From: Armatimonadota bacterium
Lineage (GTDB): Bacteria > Armatimonadota > Hebobacteria > Hebobacterales > Hebobacteraceae
Length of the DNA: 38,244 nucleotides
NCBI GenBank assembly: GCA_015486155.1
Contig: WFSF01000167.1
Coordinates: forward strand, 1 to 38,244
Direction of reading: 5' to 3'
Under the pieces are notes generated by a model. It was given only the letters and a program-made list of their open reading frames with translations. It did no database searches and was not told the DNA's origin. Position 1 is the stretch's first letter; each line of letters starts with the position of its first letter. The translations under genes were made by a program, and so were the position numbers. Below are positions 8,537 to 18,528 of the stretch, in pieces.

Positions 8537-9772
8537 TCACTCCGCCCGCAGCGCGTCCACCGGGTGCAGGTGAGCGGCCCGCCGCGCGGGATGGACGCCA
8601 GAGGCTATGCCGACGATAATCGAGAAGATCAGCGCTACGGCCACCGCTTGCCAGGAAATCTGTATTGGAGTGTGCTTCAGCGCGCGCAACGCCACTGCGC
8701 CGAACACCCCGCACAGGACACCCGCCAGGCCGCCGGCCGACGTTACCGCCACCGCCTCCGCCAGGAACTGCGTGAGGATGTCCTTGCGGCGCGCGCCCAC
8801 CGCCCGGCGTATGCCGATCTCCCGCGTCCGTTCACCCACCGAGACCAGCATGATGTTCATGATCACCAGCCCGCCCACCAGGAGGGCAATCGTGGAGACG
8901 ATCCCAAGAAAAAGAGTCAAAGTGCGGGTGCTGCCCGAGACTAGCCGGACTATGGCAGTGCCTGTACGCACTGCAAAGTCGTCCTGTTTTGGCGGTACGA
9001 TGTGATGACGTTTTCGCAGTAGCTCGGTGATGGCCGCGGCGGTCTCCTGCATGCGACTGACATCCTGCAACTCGACCACAATGTTGCTCAGGTAGGTAAC
9101 GTTGTAGAGGCGGTGAGCGAAGGTGGTGATAGGGATGATAACGCGGTCATCGAAATCTCCACCATGGGGGCTGGCCCCTTTGCCGGCCAACACACCCTTC
9201 ACCTTGAAGGCAACATTCTCGATCCGTACGGTCTGCCCAACCGGGTCCGCATCGCCGAAGAGCTCACGCGCCACCGTCTGCCCCAGCAGCACCACGCGGG
9301 TCATGCCGCGGACGTCTTCGTCTGAGATGAACTCGCCGCTGTCTACGTCCCAACTGCGGTACTCCCGAAATTCTGGGGTGACGCCGAACACCTCGGTGAT
9401 CGCGGTCTGCTGGCGGTACTTGACCACGACGTCGCTCTTGATCAGACCGGGAGAGGCCTTACGCACATTGGGCACTTCCTGCTCGATGGCCTTCATGTCC
9501 TCGTACGTGAGAGTCTGGCTGCCCACCCCGACTCCCATCCCCATGTGCCGACCTGCGTTCGGTCCCTGTGCGCTGGCGGTGACCATGATCGGGTTGGTGC
9601 CAAACATCTTGCCAACGCGCCCCATGACCTGCGCCTTGGCGCCTTGCCCGACGGCCACGATGATGGTCAGGGCGGCGAGGCCAATGGTCACTCCTGCCAT
9701 CATCAGCAAAGTGCGCACCTTGTTGGCAATAAGCGCTCTCTTTGCTTCTCTCATCGTCGTGGTGAAAGTCAT
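8537..9772 (-). CDS. MacB-like ABC transporter permease (first of two)
   Basis: A 411-residue paralogue of the 7311 gene with the same plan: N-terminal helix (NKVRTLLMMAGVTIGLAALTIIVAVGQG), periplasmic MacB_PCD domain, then VNIMLVSVGERTREIGIRRAVGARRKDIL-like coupling segment and C-terminal end GVHPARRAAHLHPVDALRAE. It overlaps the ATPase stop by ATGA. The two permeases are clearly diverged, which points to an asymmetric heterodimer rather than a recent duplication. This arrangement (one ATPase, two separate permeases) is typical of YknXYZ/MacAB-like exporters. Confidence 0.92.
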   Translation of the reverse strand: MTFTTTMREAKRALIANKVRTLLMMAGVTIGLAALTIIVAVGQGAKAQVMGRVGKMFGTNPIMVTASAQGPNAGRHMGMGVGVGSQTLTYEDMKAIEQEVPNVRKASPGLIKSDVVVKYRQQTAITEVFGVTPEFREYRSWDVDSGEFISDEDVRGMTRVVLLGQTVARELFGDADPVGQTVRIENVAFKVKGVLAGKGASPHGGDFDDRVIIPITTFAHRLYNVTYLSNIVVELQDVSRMQETAAAITELLRKRHHIVPPKQDDFAVRTGTAIVRLVSGSTRTLTLFLGIVSTIALLVGGLVIMNIMLVSVGERTREIGIRRAVGARRKDILTQFLAEAVAVTSAGGLAGVLCGVFGAVALRALKHTPIQISWQAVAVALIFSIIVGIASGVHPARRAAHLHPVDALRAE

Positions 9773-10500
9773 CGCCTTGCCTCTTCCATCGGTAGTCTCG
9801 CCAGCTCGTCGCGTGCGTCGCGAGGGCTGGCCACGGCTTCGTCGGCTACGATCCGTCCGTCCCGAATGCTGACGACACGCCGGGCATGTTCAGCGATGGT
9901 CTGTTCGTGGGTTACTAGTACGACAGTGCGGCCCTCTCGGTTCAAGCGCTGGAAAATGTCCATCACCTCCAGACCTGACCGGGTATCCAGGGCTCCCGTC
10001 GGCTCGTCTGCGAGCACGATGGCGGGATCGTTGATGAGCGCGCGGGCGATGGCCACTCGCTGCTGCTGGCCGCCGGAAAGCTGGCTGGGCCAGTAGTGGA
10101 GGCGATCGCCGAGTCCAACCGACTCCAGCGCCTGCTTGGCTGCTGCGGCATCCCCTTGATGGGCACCATAGAGCAGCGGGAGCTCCACGTTCTCCAGCGC
10201 GGTCATCCGCGCCAGCAGGTTATAAGACTGAAAGACCAGGCCGACCTTGCTGTTGCGCACCAGGGAGAGCTGGTCATCGTCGAGCTTCCCGACTTCGACC
10301 CCGTCGAGGCGATAGGTTCCGCTGGTCGGGGTATCCAGGCAGGCGAGCAGATTCATGAGGGTTGACTTGCCCGATCCTGAGGGACCGATGATCGCCACGA
10401 ACTCACCCTCCTCCACCTGGAGCGAGATGCCGTCCACGGCTCGCACCTCCTCGCCGCCCATATCGTAGACTCTAGTGACATCCTGCATCTCAATCATCAT
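9769..10500 (-). CDS. ABC exporter ATP-binding protein, MacB/LolD class
   Basis: A 243-residue ATPase. Walker A is GPSGSGKST (near residue 41), Q-loop LVFQSYNLLARMTALENVELPL, signature LSGGQQQRVAIARALINDPAIVLADEPTGALD and H-loop LVTHE. The ADEPTGALD form and the L-loop are characteristic of the LolD/MacB (3.A.1.122/125) group of exporters and lipoprotein releasers. The start is ATG 10500 (a second ATG follows at once) with GGAG directly before it. It lies six bases after the adaptor stop and powers the two permeases downstream. Confidence 0.93.
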   Translation of the reverse strand: MMIEMQDVTRVYDMGGEEVRAVDGISLQVEEGEFVAIIGPSGSGKSTLMNLLACLDTPTSGTYRLDGVEVGKLDDDQLSLVRNSKVGLVFQSYNLLARMTALENVELPLLYGAHQGDAAAAKQALESVGLGDRLHYWPSQLSGGQQQRVAIARALINDPAIVLADEPTGALDTRSGLEVMDIFQRLNREGRTVVLVTHEQTIAEHARRVVSIRDGRIVADEAVASPRDARDELARLPMEEARR

Positions 10501-10506
10501 CTCCGC

Positions 10507-11826
10507 TCACCTTCCTTGCCTGCCAGTCGCTCCTGGCAGCAGATTGGGCTGTGCTCCCGACGACTGCGGTCGGGCCTGGCCGGGCGCCTCCCCGACCAGT
10601 ACCTGCTCGCCCTCCTTCAGCCCTGACAGGATCTCCGTGTACTCGCCATCCTTCCAGCCGGTCTTCACGGCACGCCGGATCGGCGATCCGCCCTGCACCA
10701 CGTAAACGATCTTCATCCCGTCCTCTCGCTTGATCGCCTTGTTAGGTACGGAGAGGACATTCTCTTTGGTGGCCACGTTGATGGTCACGTTCGCGGTCAT
10801 ATCCGGGCGCAGCATGCCGCGGGGATTGGCGATGGTCACCACTACGTCATAGTCCACCACATTCTGGTCGATGATGGCCTTCGGATAGATCGCTGTCACC
10901 GTGCCTTCAAACTCCTCATCAGGAAACGAATCAACGGTGAAGGTGGCCGACTGCCCTACCTTGACGCGGCCGATGTCGGTCTCATCCACCAGCGCGTCCA
11001 CCTGGAGTTTCGAGAGATCGATGATGGTGACAAAAGTCGGCGCGGTGAGGCCGGCGGCGATGGTTTCTCCCTCCTGGGTGGAGACCGAAGCTATCACACC
11101 ATCAATGGGGGAAACGATCCGCGTGTAGGAAAGTTGCGTCTGCGCATAGCGTAAGGCCGCCGTTGCTTGGCGCACGGCCGCTTCTGCCCGCGCGACATCC
11201 TGCTGTCTGAGTTGGATTTGCGACGCGTTGGCTTTCGCAGCATCGAGCACGGCCTGCGCATGGCGAACCTGAGCGACGGCGACCTCGTACTCGGTGCGGG
11301 CATTATCCACGTCCTGCTTCGCCACGAAATCCTGCGCGAGCAGATGCTGCATTCTCTCGTAAGTGGTTTTCGCGTTGGTGCGGTTTGCTTCTGCCTGCTC
11401 GAGCGCGGATTCGGCCTGCTGAATTTGTGCGGTCACTTCGAGCGGAATGGCAGCGGCCGCGGTGCGCGCCTGTTCCAGCTGACAACGGGCCGCTGCCAGG
11501 TTGGCCGCTGCTTGATCCACTTTGCTTCTGGTGTCACGGCTGTCTAGCTCCGCGATGAGCTGCCCCTTGTGCACTACGCTGCCGATGTTCACCGGGAGGC
11601 GCGTCACCACGCCGGAGATGCGAGAACCGACTTTCACCTCCGCGCCGACGACGGCATTGATGCTCCCGGTGGCGAGGACGGTAGCATTGAGTGTTCTCCG
11701 TGCCACGGTCGCCGTGTCCAGGCCGGACTGCCGCCGAGCCAAAGCGGCCCGCCGTTTCACCATCAGTCCGGTCACGCCCAGCGCGGCGAGCGCGAGGATG
11801 GTTATCACGAAAAGTTTACTTTTCAC
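10507..11826 (-). CDS. MacA-like periplasmic adaptor (HlyD/RND membrane-fusion protein)
   Basis: A 439-residue adaptor starting at GTG 11826 with AAGGAT upstream; the start lies 11 bases inside the end of the tolC-like gene. One N-terminal anchor helix (LFVITILALAALGVTGLMV) is followed by a barrel-sandwich half (VGAEVKVGSRISGVVTRLPVNIGSVVHKGQLIAELDS), a long alpha-helical hairpin of heptads (about residues 110-240), the second lipoyl half (IVSPIDGVIASV) and a beta-barrel (VDALVDETDIGRVKVGQ). The order is that of MacA. It bridges the inner-membrane pump to the outer-membrane channel. The C-terminus is Pro/Gly-rich. Confidence 0.93.
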   Translation of the reverse strand: MKSKLFVITILALAALGVTGLMVKRRAALARRQSGLDTATVARRTLNATVLATGSINAVVGAEVKVGSRISGVVTRLPVNIGSVVHKGQLIAELDSRDTRSKVDQAAANLAAARCQLEQARTAAAAIPLEVTAQIQQAESALEQAEANRTNAKTTYERMQHLLAQDFVAKQDVDNARTEYEVAVAQVRHAQAVLDAAKANASQIQLRQQDVARAEAAVRQATAALRYAQTQLSYTRIVSPIDGVIASVSTQEGETIAAGLTAPTFVTIIDLSKLQVDALVDETDIGRVKVGQSATFTVDSFPDEEFEGTVTAIYPKAIIDQNVVDYDVVVTIANPRGMLRPDMTANVTINVATKENVLSVPNKAIKREDGMKIVYVVQGGSPIRRAVKTGWKDGEYTEILSGLKEGEQVLVGEAPGQARPQSSGAQPNLLPGATGRQGR

Positions 11827-13144
11827 GGGTTGATCCTTCTCGGGGGAACGGTTTCCCCATTGCCAGGTCAAGCCGGGCGCGAGCCACTTGAGCGTCGTAA
11901 CGCGCCTGGGCATAGCTGGTCCGGGCCGCGGTGAGCGCGGTCTCAGCGTCAACCACATCTAGCATGGGACCGACGCCAGCAGCATAGCGACCTTGGGCGA
12001 TGCGGTAGTTCTCCTCCGCCTGTGCCACCAGCGCCTCTGCAGTCGCGACCCGTTGGTCCGCCTCCATAACGTTCAGGAAGGCCTGCTGGACCTCCAGCCC
12101 AATCTGCTGCTTTGCGTTGTCATAGGCGGCCTGCGCGCTTTCGGCTGCGGCGCGTGCCTGACGGACCCGGGCCTCCGTCCCGCCGCCGTCCCACAGCGGG
12201 AAGCTCAGCGCGACTCCAGCCGTCCAATCCGAGCCCGAGAGGGAGGAGTTGTCCAGCCAATTGATGCTCGCCGTAGCAAAGAGAGATGGACTGGTACCAG
12301 AGGCCGCCACCTTTATGGCCGAGCGCGCGGCCTGCAAACTGGCCTCCGCGCGTTTCAGCTCCGGCCGATGCTGATAGGAGAAGGCCAACGAGGCCTCCAG
12401 GATGGGCTGTTCGCCGGGTGCCTGAAGCTCTCCAGCCAGCTTCAGTGATGTCGTGGGCGGCAAACCGAGCGCGTTACTCAATGTCGCATATGCGAGGCTA
12501 ACTTCGTTCTGCGCGCGGATGAGCTCAAGATTTGCGTTCGCCAACTCCACCTCTGCCTTTGTGATATCGGCTTTGGGAGCAAGACCCTCCTGATAGCGCG
12601 CCTGCGCCACCTTCAAGTGCAGGGCTGAGAGATCCCGTGCCTGGGTCCGCGCTCTCAGAACTTCTTCGCTCACCAGCACCCCGAAATAAGCTTGACGGAC
12701 ACCGAACACCACCGTCTGCTTCACCTGATCTCGGGTCGCCGATGTGGCCGTCAATGACGACTTGGATTCTCGGATCAGTGCGGAGGTGCGACCGCTGTCG
12801 AAGAGCAATTGCCTGAGACCAAGCGCGGCAGAGAATTCCTGATGACCCAAGATGCCTCCGCCTGTGCTCAAGTCTCCCCCAGTTTGGGAATAGCCGCCGC
12901 TCACACTGAAATGAGGCAGAAGGGCGGCTTCGGTAGCGCCGACATTCGCGCGCGCACCTGCGACATCGGAGTTCGCGCCGCGGAGCGCAGGATGATTCCT
13001 GAGCGCGAGCGTTATGCATTGCTCCAGGGTAAGCGGCGCTCCTGGGTCCGGCTCCGTTGAAGAGGCTATGGCTGCGTCCGGCCGCGTTGCCAGAACCAGG
13101 GTAAGCACGCAGAGCAAGGCCAATACCGCGGATCCTAATTTCAT
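11816..13144 (-). CDS. TolC-like outer-membrane efflux protein
   Basis: A 442-residue outer-membrane efflux protein (OEP family) with a signal peptide (MKLGSAVLALLCVLTLVLATRPDAAIAS). Two repeats follow, each of helix pairs: LTLEQCITLALRNHPALRGANSDVAGARANVGATEAALLPHFSVSGGYS opens the first, and LEASLAFSYQHRPELKRAEASLQAARSAIKVAASGTSPSLFATASINW the second. The repeat symmetry is that of TolC/OprM. It is the first efflux gene of the cluster, 133 bases after the kinase gene stop, so it may have its own promoter as well as read-through. It forms the exit duct for the MacA/MacB-like pump. Confidence 0.93.
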   Translation of the reverse strand: MKLGSAVLALLCVLTLVLATRPDAAIASSTEPDPGAPLTLEQCITLALRNHPALRGANSDVAGARANVGATEAALLPHFSVSGGYSQTGGDLSTGGGILGHQEFSAALGLRQLLFDSGRTSALIRESKSSLTATSATRDQVKQTVVFGVRQAYFGVLVSEEVLRARTQARDLSALHLKVAQARYQEGLAPKADITKAEVELANANLELIRAQNEVSLAYATLSNALGLPPTTSLKLAGELQAPGEQPILEASLAFSYQHRPELKRAEASLQAARSAIKVAASGTSPSLFATASINWLDNSSLSGSDWTAGVALSFPLWDGGGTEARVRQARAAAESAQAAYDNAKQQIGLEVQQAFLNVMEADQRVATAEALVAQAEENYRIAQGRYAAGVGPMLDVVDAETALTAARTSYAQARYDAQVARARLDLAMGKPFPREGSTREK

Positions 13145-13277
13145 GAACTCTCTCGGGGCTGTCCTTTGGGCGGCTGTGACGCCGCTCTCAGGAACTATCC
13201 TAGCAGCAAGAGTTCACAGAAATATCAACGGGGAATCAAGAAAGCTTCAGCGTGTTGCCGCGTGCGACACACAGGAA

Positions 13278-15039
13278 TCAGCTGCCGGCAAGAGGCAAAG
13301 TGAACGTGAAGGTGCTTCCTGCGCCCAGCCTGCTCTCAGCGCTGATCCGGCCTCCCTGACGCTCCACCAAGCTCTTGACGATGGCCAGTCCCAGCCCGGA
13401 GCCCTCCTTGTTGCTCTCGCCGGCGCGGTAGAACCGATCCCAGATTCTCGGCAGATGTTCGGGCGCGATCCCGGCTCCGGTATCCGTCACGCCGATCACG
13501 AGGTGATCGGACTCAGCCCGAGCCCACACTTTCACCTGCCCGTGGTCCGGGGTATGCCTAACCGCGTTTTCGAGCAGATTGAGCAGCGCCTGTTCCGTGT
13601 AGGCCTCGTCGGCGAGCGCATGCGGCAGATCCTCAGCGGCATTGATTACGATTTCCGGCCGCGATTTGTCCCTGGGAATCGAATCGACCACGCGCTGTAG
13701 CAGAGCGGGTATCGCCAGTGGCCTGGGCTCAATCTTGGCCTGCCCCGACTCGATGTGCGACAGGTCAAGAAGCTGCTCGATCAGGTGATTGAGACGCTTG
13801 CAGTCGCGCACGATGGTAGCGAGGTAGTGGCGGCGGGTTTCGGCGTCGGCCGCCACCTCATCGAGCAGCGCCTCTGCGTATCCCTGCATCGCGGTCAGGG
13901 GTGAACGCAGCTGGTGAGAGGCGTCCGCCACGAACTGGCGACGCATGCGTTCCATCCTCTGAAATTCAGTGATGTCCTGGATCACCGCCACCGCCCCAAC
14001 GGTGCTTCCTTCGACCGCGGTCGGCGAGATGTGCGCCTGTAGAGCAGCAGTGCCATCCCGGCTCCTGAACTCCACCGTCTGCTCTCGCACTTCGCTCATA
14101 GCCTTGGCGAAGGCCGCTGCCAGCGTGCTTTCCTCAAGTGGGAGCCCTACCAGTTCAGACTGGTCCGGAGCCAGCATCTCTTGCGCCTGCGGGTTTGCCA
14201 TGATCACCTGCCCGCCGCGATCCACGGCGAGCACGCCCTCTCCCATCGTAGTCACGATGTGGTCAAGCTTACTCTGCTCCACGGAGAGCGACTGGATGGT
14301 ATGGCGAAGACGCGATGACAGCTGATTGAGAGCCACCGCCAGCCTTTTGACCTCGTCGCTGCCTCGTTCGGGCACCCGCGACTCGAAATCCCCTGCTGCC
14401 ATCTGGCCCGCTACCCGGCTCATCCGATCCAGCGGGTCGGCAACACTTCTTGCCAGGAGATAGCCCAATACTGCAGACAGTGCAATCGCCGCCAACGCCA
14501 GAGCGAAAACCAACAGGCGCGTGTGGACGATAGTGTTCCTCAGTCCCAGCACCGGTGAATGCATGATAGTGGCGCCGACCACCCTGCCATTCACCGTGAT
14601 CGGCACCGCGGCAAAGAAGGCCGACTCACGGAAGACCCGGCTATAGCCGGTCCGTGTGACGACTTTTCCCTCCATTGCTGCCATCAGCTCGGGGAGTTGC
14701 TGTGTAACGGGACAGGGCATATCCCCGCTGATCTCTTGCGCTGGACGCCTGCCGATCGAGGCGACCACCTTCGCGTTACGGTCGATGATCAGCGCGCCTC
14801 CCGTGAGAAATTCACCGGCCACCTCCAGTGTCCGGCGTGCCTCCGCCTGATCGCCGCCGCGAACGAACAGCGGGGCGGCGAGCTCGCTGATGCGCTCTCC
14901 TCGGCTTACCAGCTCTTGCTGCTTCGCGGCAAAGAAGTAGTCTTGCAACAGCCGGCTAAGCAACAGGCCGAGCATCCCGAGGGTGCCTATGACGATCAGG
15001 ATATAGAGGCTCATGAGACGGCCGAACAGGCTACGGAAC

Positions 15040-15047
<8 letters not shown>
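13278..15047 (-). CDS. Sensor histidine kinase (periplasmic sensor-HAMP-PAS-HisKA-HATPase)
   Basis: A 589-residue membrane kinase. Transmembrane helix 1 is near residues 12-32, with a periplasmic sensor of about 135 residues to helix 2 (177-198). HAMP (PLDRMSRVAGQMAAGDFESRVPERGSDEV) follows, then PAS (LDHIVTTMGEGVLAVDRGGQVIMANPQAQEML, near 261-292). HisKA has phospho-acceptor H378 in DASHQLRSPLTAMQGY; the N box is LLNLLENAVRHT; G boxes are DTGAGIAPEHL and GSGLGLAIVKSL. The layout is like PhoR/ResE/WalK. ATG 15047 overlaps the regulator stop by 8 bases and is preferred over in-frame codons further up. It probably senses envelope or small-molecule stress and controls the efflux genes behind it. 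Confidence 0.92.
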
Positions 15048-15747
<700 letters not shown>

Positions 15748-15807
15748 GCAAGCCCTGTTATGCTCCAGCGTTCAAGTCAGATTGTCTATGTCAAGTAGCA
15801 ATGGGAC

Positions 15808-15845
15808 ACCCCTGAGCGCCACCTGAGCTTGTGCCGCTCAGGGGT
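15808..15845. repeat. Perfect 10-bp inverted repeat upstream of the response regulator
   Basis: ACCCCTGAGC (15808-15817) and GCTCAGGGGT (15836-15845) are exact inverted copies with an 18-base loop, 60 bases upstream of the regulator start. There is no T tract on either side. It could be an operator, an RNA hairpin ending the CRISPR operon transcript, or both. Confidence 0.5.
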
Positions 15846-16443
15846 TCATTCTACCATAGGACATCATTCGGCGGGGCCATCGGGCGCCGTCTTCTTCTGT
15901 GGAGTGTGCCGACGTGGAGGTCTTCCGAGTTGCCCTTGCCCTGATTGTGCGATCCATGGCGTTGAGTGCTGGCGAGCAGCGGCTGTTTTTCCCGCAACAG
16001 GCCCTCGCCCTCGCTGCCGGGGATGATGCCACTGCCACTATCGAGCGCCGCGTCTTCCCCGATACTCGGATCACCGCCTACCGACTCGCCGCCTGATTCA
16101 CTCGTCGATCCAGACTAAAGGGGGATTCCTGGCGAGTGCGTGCCATCGACCTTCACAACCATCCTCTCCCCACAGCGTCCGCACACAATTGATTCGTGTC
16201 CCCTACTAGGTGGCTTCGCGCTGTCCCCCCTCGGCGACCAAAGGCTATGCGGACCTATCAGCTGGTGTCCCAGTCTCACTTGACATGTACGTGAAGCGCG
16301 AAAGTACCATAATAAGGATACGATAGTAAGGTGGCCAGCTGTCCAAAGGTGTCCCATCGCCATGTAACAACCGCATGCTGTTCAGGAACTCGTCTGATAT
16401 CCCCCACGACCCCATCGTCTCAGCAACGAATCGGTGCTCACTC
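15846..16443. other. Intergenic region between the CRISPR effector operon and the two-component genes
   Basis: The cas operon ends at 16444 and the next minus-strand gene starts at 15747, so this stretch holds the operon's 3' end and the regulator promoter. A 65-codon plus-strand frame at 15899-16096 (ending DTRITAYRLAA) is protein-like in its second half but has no ribosome site or known motif; I leave it uncalled. Nothing else is recognised. Confidence 0.45.
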
Positions 16444-17373
16444 TTACACGCTGGTTGGCTCCTCGCGGCGAGTGAACCTGCCGAATCCCACATCTGCCCA
16501 CTCGCCGATGCCGCGTAACATGCGCGTCGTCTTCTCGGCGGGAATATTGGAATTGACTGCGATCATCAAGGTGCTGCCCGGCAAGGCGACGGCCCGGGTC
16601 TTTCTTCTGGGCTTTTCGCCTTCATAACACCACCTGCCCACATATCCCAGGTTTGCTTCTTGTACCTGCACGTCGCCGAGGTGATGGTCCAACCACTCCG
16701 CGCCAAGGAGTTTGGCGAGGTCGCCGCGGAATGCTTCATCAAACGATTGGCCCTCAGGCAACACGTAAGGAGTTTCGACTGCAAGACGGTGCTTGCCACC
16801 GGGCATTGCTTCTTCTGCCGGTGGAACGGAACTTGTTGAGGTGTCCTCAACAACAAACTGACCGAACCCCTGGTTGCGAAAAGCGCCAATTCCCGTCTCA
16901 CCTGCCCAGACTACGGCCTCGCGGATCAGATCGTTCAGGCTCTCGTCCGTTGTTTCTACCTCGAAGCTGAAGCAGACTGGGTTTCCCTCGGGATCGGTCG
17001 GCGTAATGACTTCGAACTGGAGGAGGGCACTCTCAGCCACAGACCAGCGAGCGCGGTCTATCGCCACTTTACTGCGAAAGGCGCGGGGCGGGTCGTCAGA
17101 GGGGAAGCGGCCGAAGGAGAAACGCGTTAGCGCGGAATCGAAGAGCGATTTTGCGCCGCAAGGCCCCGGGCATTCAGCATGATAGCCTGGATTGTTCGCC
17201 ATGAGTAGGTCAAAGTGCTCCGGCGGACATCTCCGGCGGATGATCTGTCCCAGAATAGCTCCGCGCAGGGTGCTGCCAAGGACATAGGGCGCGCACATCT
17301 GCACATTGCTGTAGCGCTCGGCAGCAGTGTGCAGGGGCGAGGCCAGCCGACATTTGAACGTGATCAGCGGCAT
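16444..17373 (-). CDS. cas5: CRISPR type III RAMP protein, Cas5 group (Csx10/Csm4-like)
   Basis: A 309-residue protein with two RAMP (ferredoxin-like) halves. The first half has YVLGSTLRGAILGQII near residue 30, a CxxxC element (CPGPCGAKSLF), the RAMP strand VAIDRARWSVAESALLQFEVI near 110, and a glycine-rich loop GETGIGAFRNQGFGQF near 160. The second half ends with LRGIGEWADVGFGRF, another G-rich loop. Two RAMP domains plus these loops fit the Cas5-group subunit (Csm4/Cmr3/Csx10) that caps the 5' handle end of the crRNA complex; Csx10 is the closest match I recognise. It is the last gene of the four-gene effector operon, 15 bases after the Cas7 stop. The exact family needs a profile search. 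Confidence 0.72.
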   Translation of the reverse strand: MPLITFKCRLASPLHTAAERYSNVQMCAPYVLGSTLRGAILGQIIRRRCPPEHFDLLMANNPGYHAECPGPCGAKSLFDSALTRFSFGRFPSDDPPRAFRSKVAIDRARWSVAESALLQFEVITPTDPEGNPVCFSFEVETTDESLNDLIREAVVWAGETGIGAFRNQGFGQFVVEDTSTSSVPPAEEAMPGGKHRLAVETPYVLPEGQSFDEAFRGDLAKLLGAEWLDHHLGDVQVQEANLGYVGRWCYEGEKPRRKTRAVALPGSTLMIAVNSNIPAEKTTRMLRGIGEWADVGFGRFTRREEPTSV

Positions 17374-17388
17374 CCCTGACGCTCTATC

Positions 17389-18114
17389 TCAAGTGAGCTT
17401 GGCGAGCTTCCGCCATTCCGCAACGAAGTGGTCCTTGGTCTTCTTCTCCACTCCAGGGCCCTTGAATTTGTACTCGACGTCCTTGACGTCAACGTCCACC
17501 TCACCATAGCCGCTGGTCTTCTTGGCTCCGATGCCGATGCTGGGCAGCAGCTCCAGCGCCTCGATCACCGCACCCACCATCCAATCCTCCGGGTTGGTAA
17601 GGACGACCTTGCCGGAGAACGTGACTCCTGGAGGCAAGGTCTCGATGGTCATCAGCGCGCCCCCGGCGGCGGTCTTGGTGTCGCGGCGCAGGGCCACGTG
17701 AGTGCGTTCGGTGGTTTCAGGAAAATCTCCCTCCAAGTGGGCGTCGCGGAAACTCGCCCGCCCGGCCATCTCCGTGTTGCCGAACATCCGGCACACCGGG
17801 CATGGGTTATCCCGGCTGGAGCGGCCACAGTCCTCTTTGCGTCCCTCGGGCACAGTGCGATCCCGTCCCAGGCAGACGAACGGCACACAGATCTCTCCCG
17901 GCATCGCCTGGGCCAGCACCGCCTCGACGGTGCTCCGTACCATCCCCTTCAAACTCGAGCCGGAGATCACCGGCTTCGATTCCGGCCCCGCCTCCCTGAT
18001 GATCAAATTGTCCCTCAGTCCATCACCTTTTCCAGTGCCGATGGAGACACTACCTTCAGTAGTGACTTGAAAGGGCACGGAGATGATAGCCTCCAATCGT
18101 TGAAACCCTGTCAT
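17389..18114 (-). CDS. cas7: CRISPR type III Cas7 backbone protein (Csm3/Csx7-like RAMP)
   Basis: A 241-residue RAMP protein. VSIGTGKGDGLRDNLIIRE then VISGSSLKGMVRS (residues 24-61) is the canonical Cas7 N-terminal motif. CPVCRMFGNTEMAGRASFRDA (near 108-128) is the zinc-knuckle and FG segment of Csm3/Cmr4/Csx7. LLPSIGIGAKKTSGYGEV is the C-terminal G-rich loop. D35 aligns by eye with the catalytic Asp of Csm3 (D33 in the Streptococcus protein), so target-RNA cleavage may be retained. I chose ATG 18114 (GGGAGG five bases upstream) over a TTG at 18135. It is the only Cas7 in the operon, whereas classical III-A/B/D loci carry several. Confidence 0.85.
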   Translation of the reverse strand: MTGFQRLEAIISVPFQVTTEGSVSIGTGKGDGLRDNLIIREAGPESKPVISGSSLKGMVRSTVEAVLAQAMPGEICVPFVCLGRDRTVPEGRKEDCGRSSRDNPCPVCRMFGNTEMAGRASFRDAHLEGDFPETTERTHVALRRDTKTAAGGALMTIETLPPGVTFSGKVVLTNPEDWMVGAVIEALELLPSIGIGAKKTSGYGEVDVDVKDVEYKFKGPGVEKKTKDHFVAEWRKLAKLT

Positions 18115-18131
18115 CCTAGCCTCCCGTTCGG

Positions 18132-18515
18132 TCAAGATCCACGCGGCCTACGACGGCCATATTTCCCAGAGCGCGGTCTTCGAAGTCGATTCACGTAGCG
18201 CAACGCGTTCGCGCGCTTGCGCATCAGGTAACGTTCTTCTGACTCCTCGGTATCACTTGCGCGTCCCGCCGAAGTGATGTGGTCAACGAGTTTCCGCAAT
18301 GCATCCGCGATGGCAAAGTTCTCGTTCCTATTACGGTGGAACTTGACCGCGTTCTCCCTCGCCTCGATGTCCATCAGCAGATGGTCAAGGGGCACTCGGG
18401 CGGCAAGATCCGCCAGACTGCTCAACTGAGCCTTTCCCGCATCTCTTTCCCCGCCGGCCGGCATCAACGCAGCCGCTGCCCGAATCAGCTTTACCTCTTC
18501 ACCAGTGAAATACAT
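18132..18515 (-). CDS. cas11: CRISPR type III small subunit (Cas11/Csm2-like), tentative
   Basis: A 127-residue, entirely helical, basic protein: an N-terminal half (FTGEEVKLIRAAAALMPAG), a middle HRNRNENFAIADALRKLVDHI, and a very Arg-rich tail (RLRRPRSGKYGRRRPRGS). The size, charge and place between Cas10 and Cas7 are those of the Csm2/Cmr5 small subunits that line the complex and hold target nucleic acid. The sequence itself is not diagnostic. The ribosome site GGGAGG is ideal before ATG 18515. The stop is 18 bases before the Cas7 ATG. Confidence 0.6.
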   Translation of the reverse strand: MYFTGEEVKLIRAAAALMPAGGERDAGKAQLSSLADLAARVPLDHLLMDIEARENAVKFHRNRNENFAIADALRKLVDHITSAGRASDTEESEERYLMRKRANALRYVNRLRRPRSGKYGRRRPRGS

Positions 18516-18528
18516 CTCAACCTCCCGC

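Noticed and set aside
15899-16096. Small plus-strand gene in the region before the two-component genes
   Set aside because: No ribosome site, no known motif, and convergent with nothing; too weak to call.
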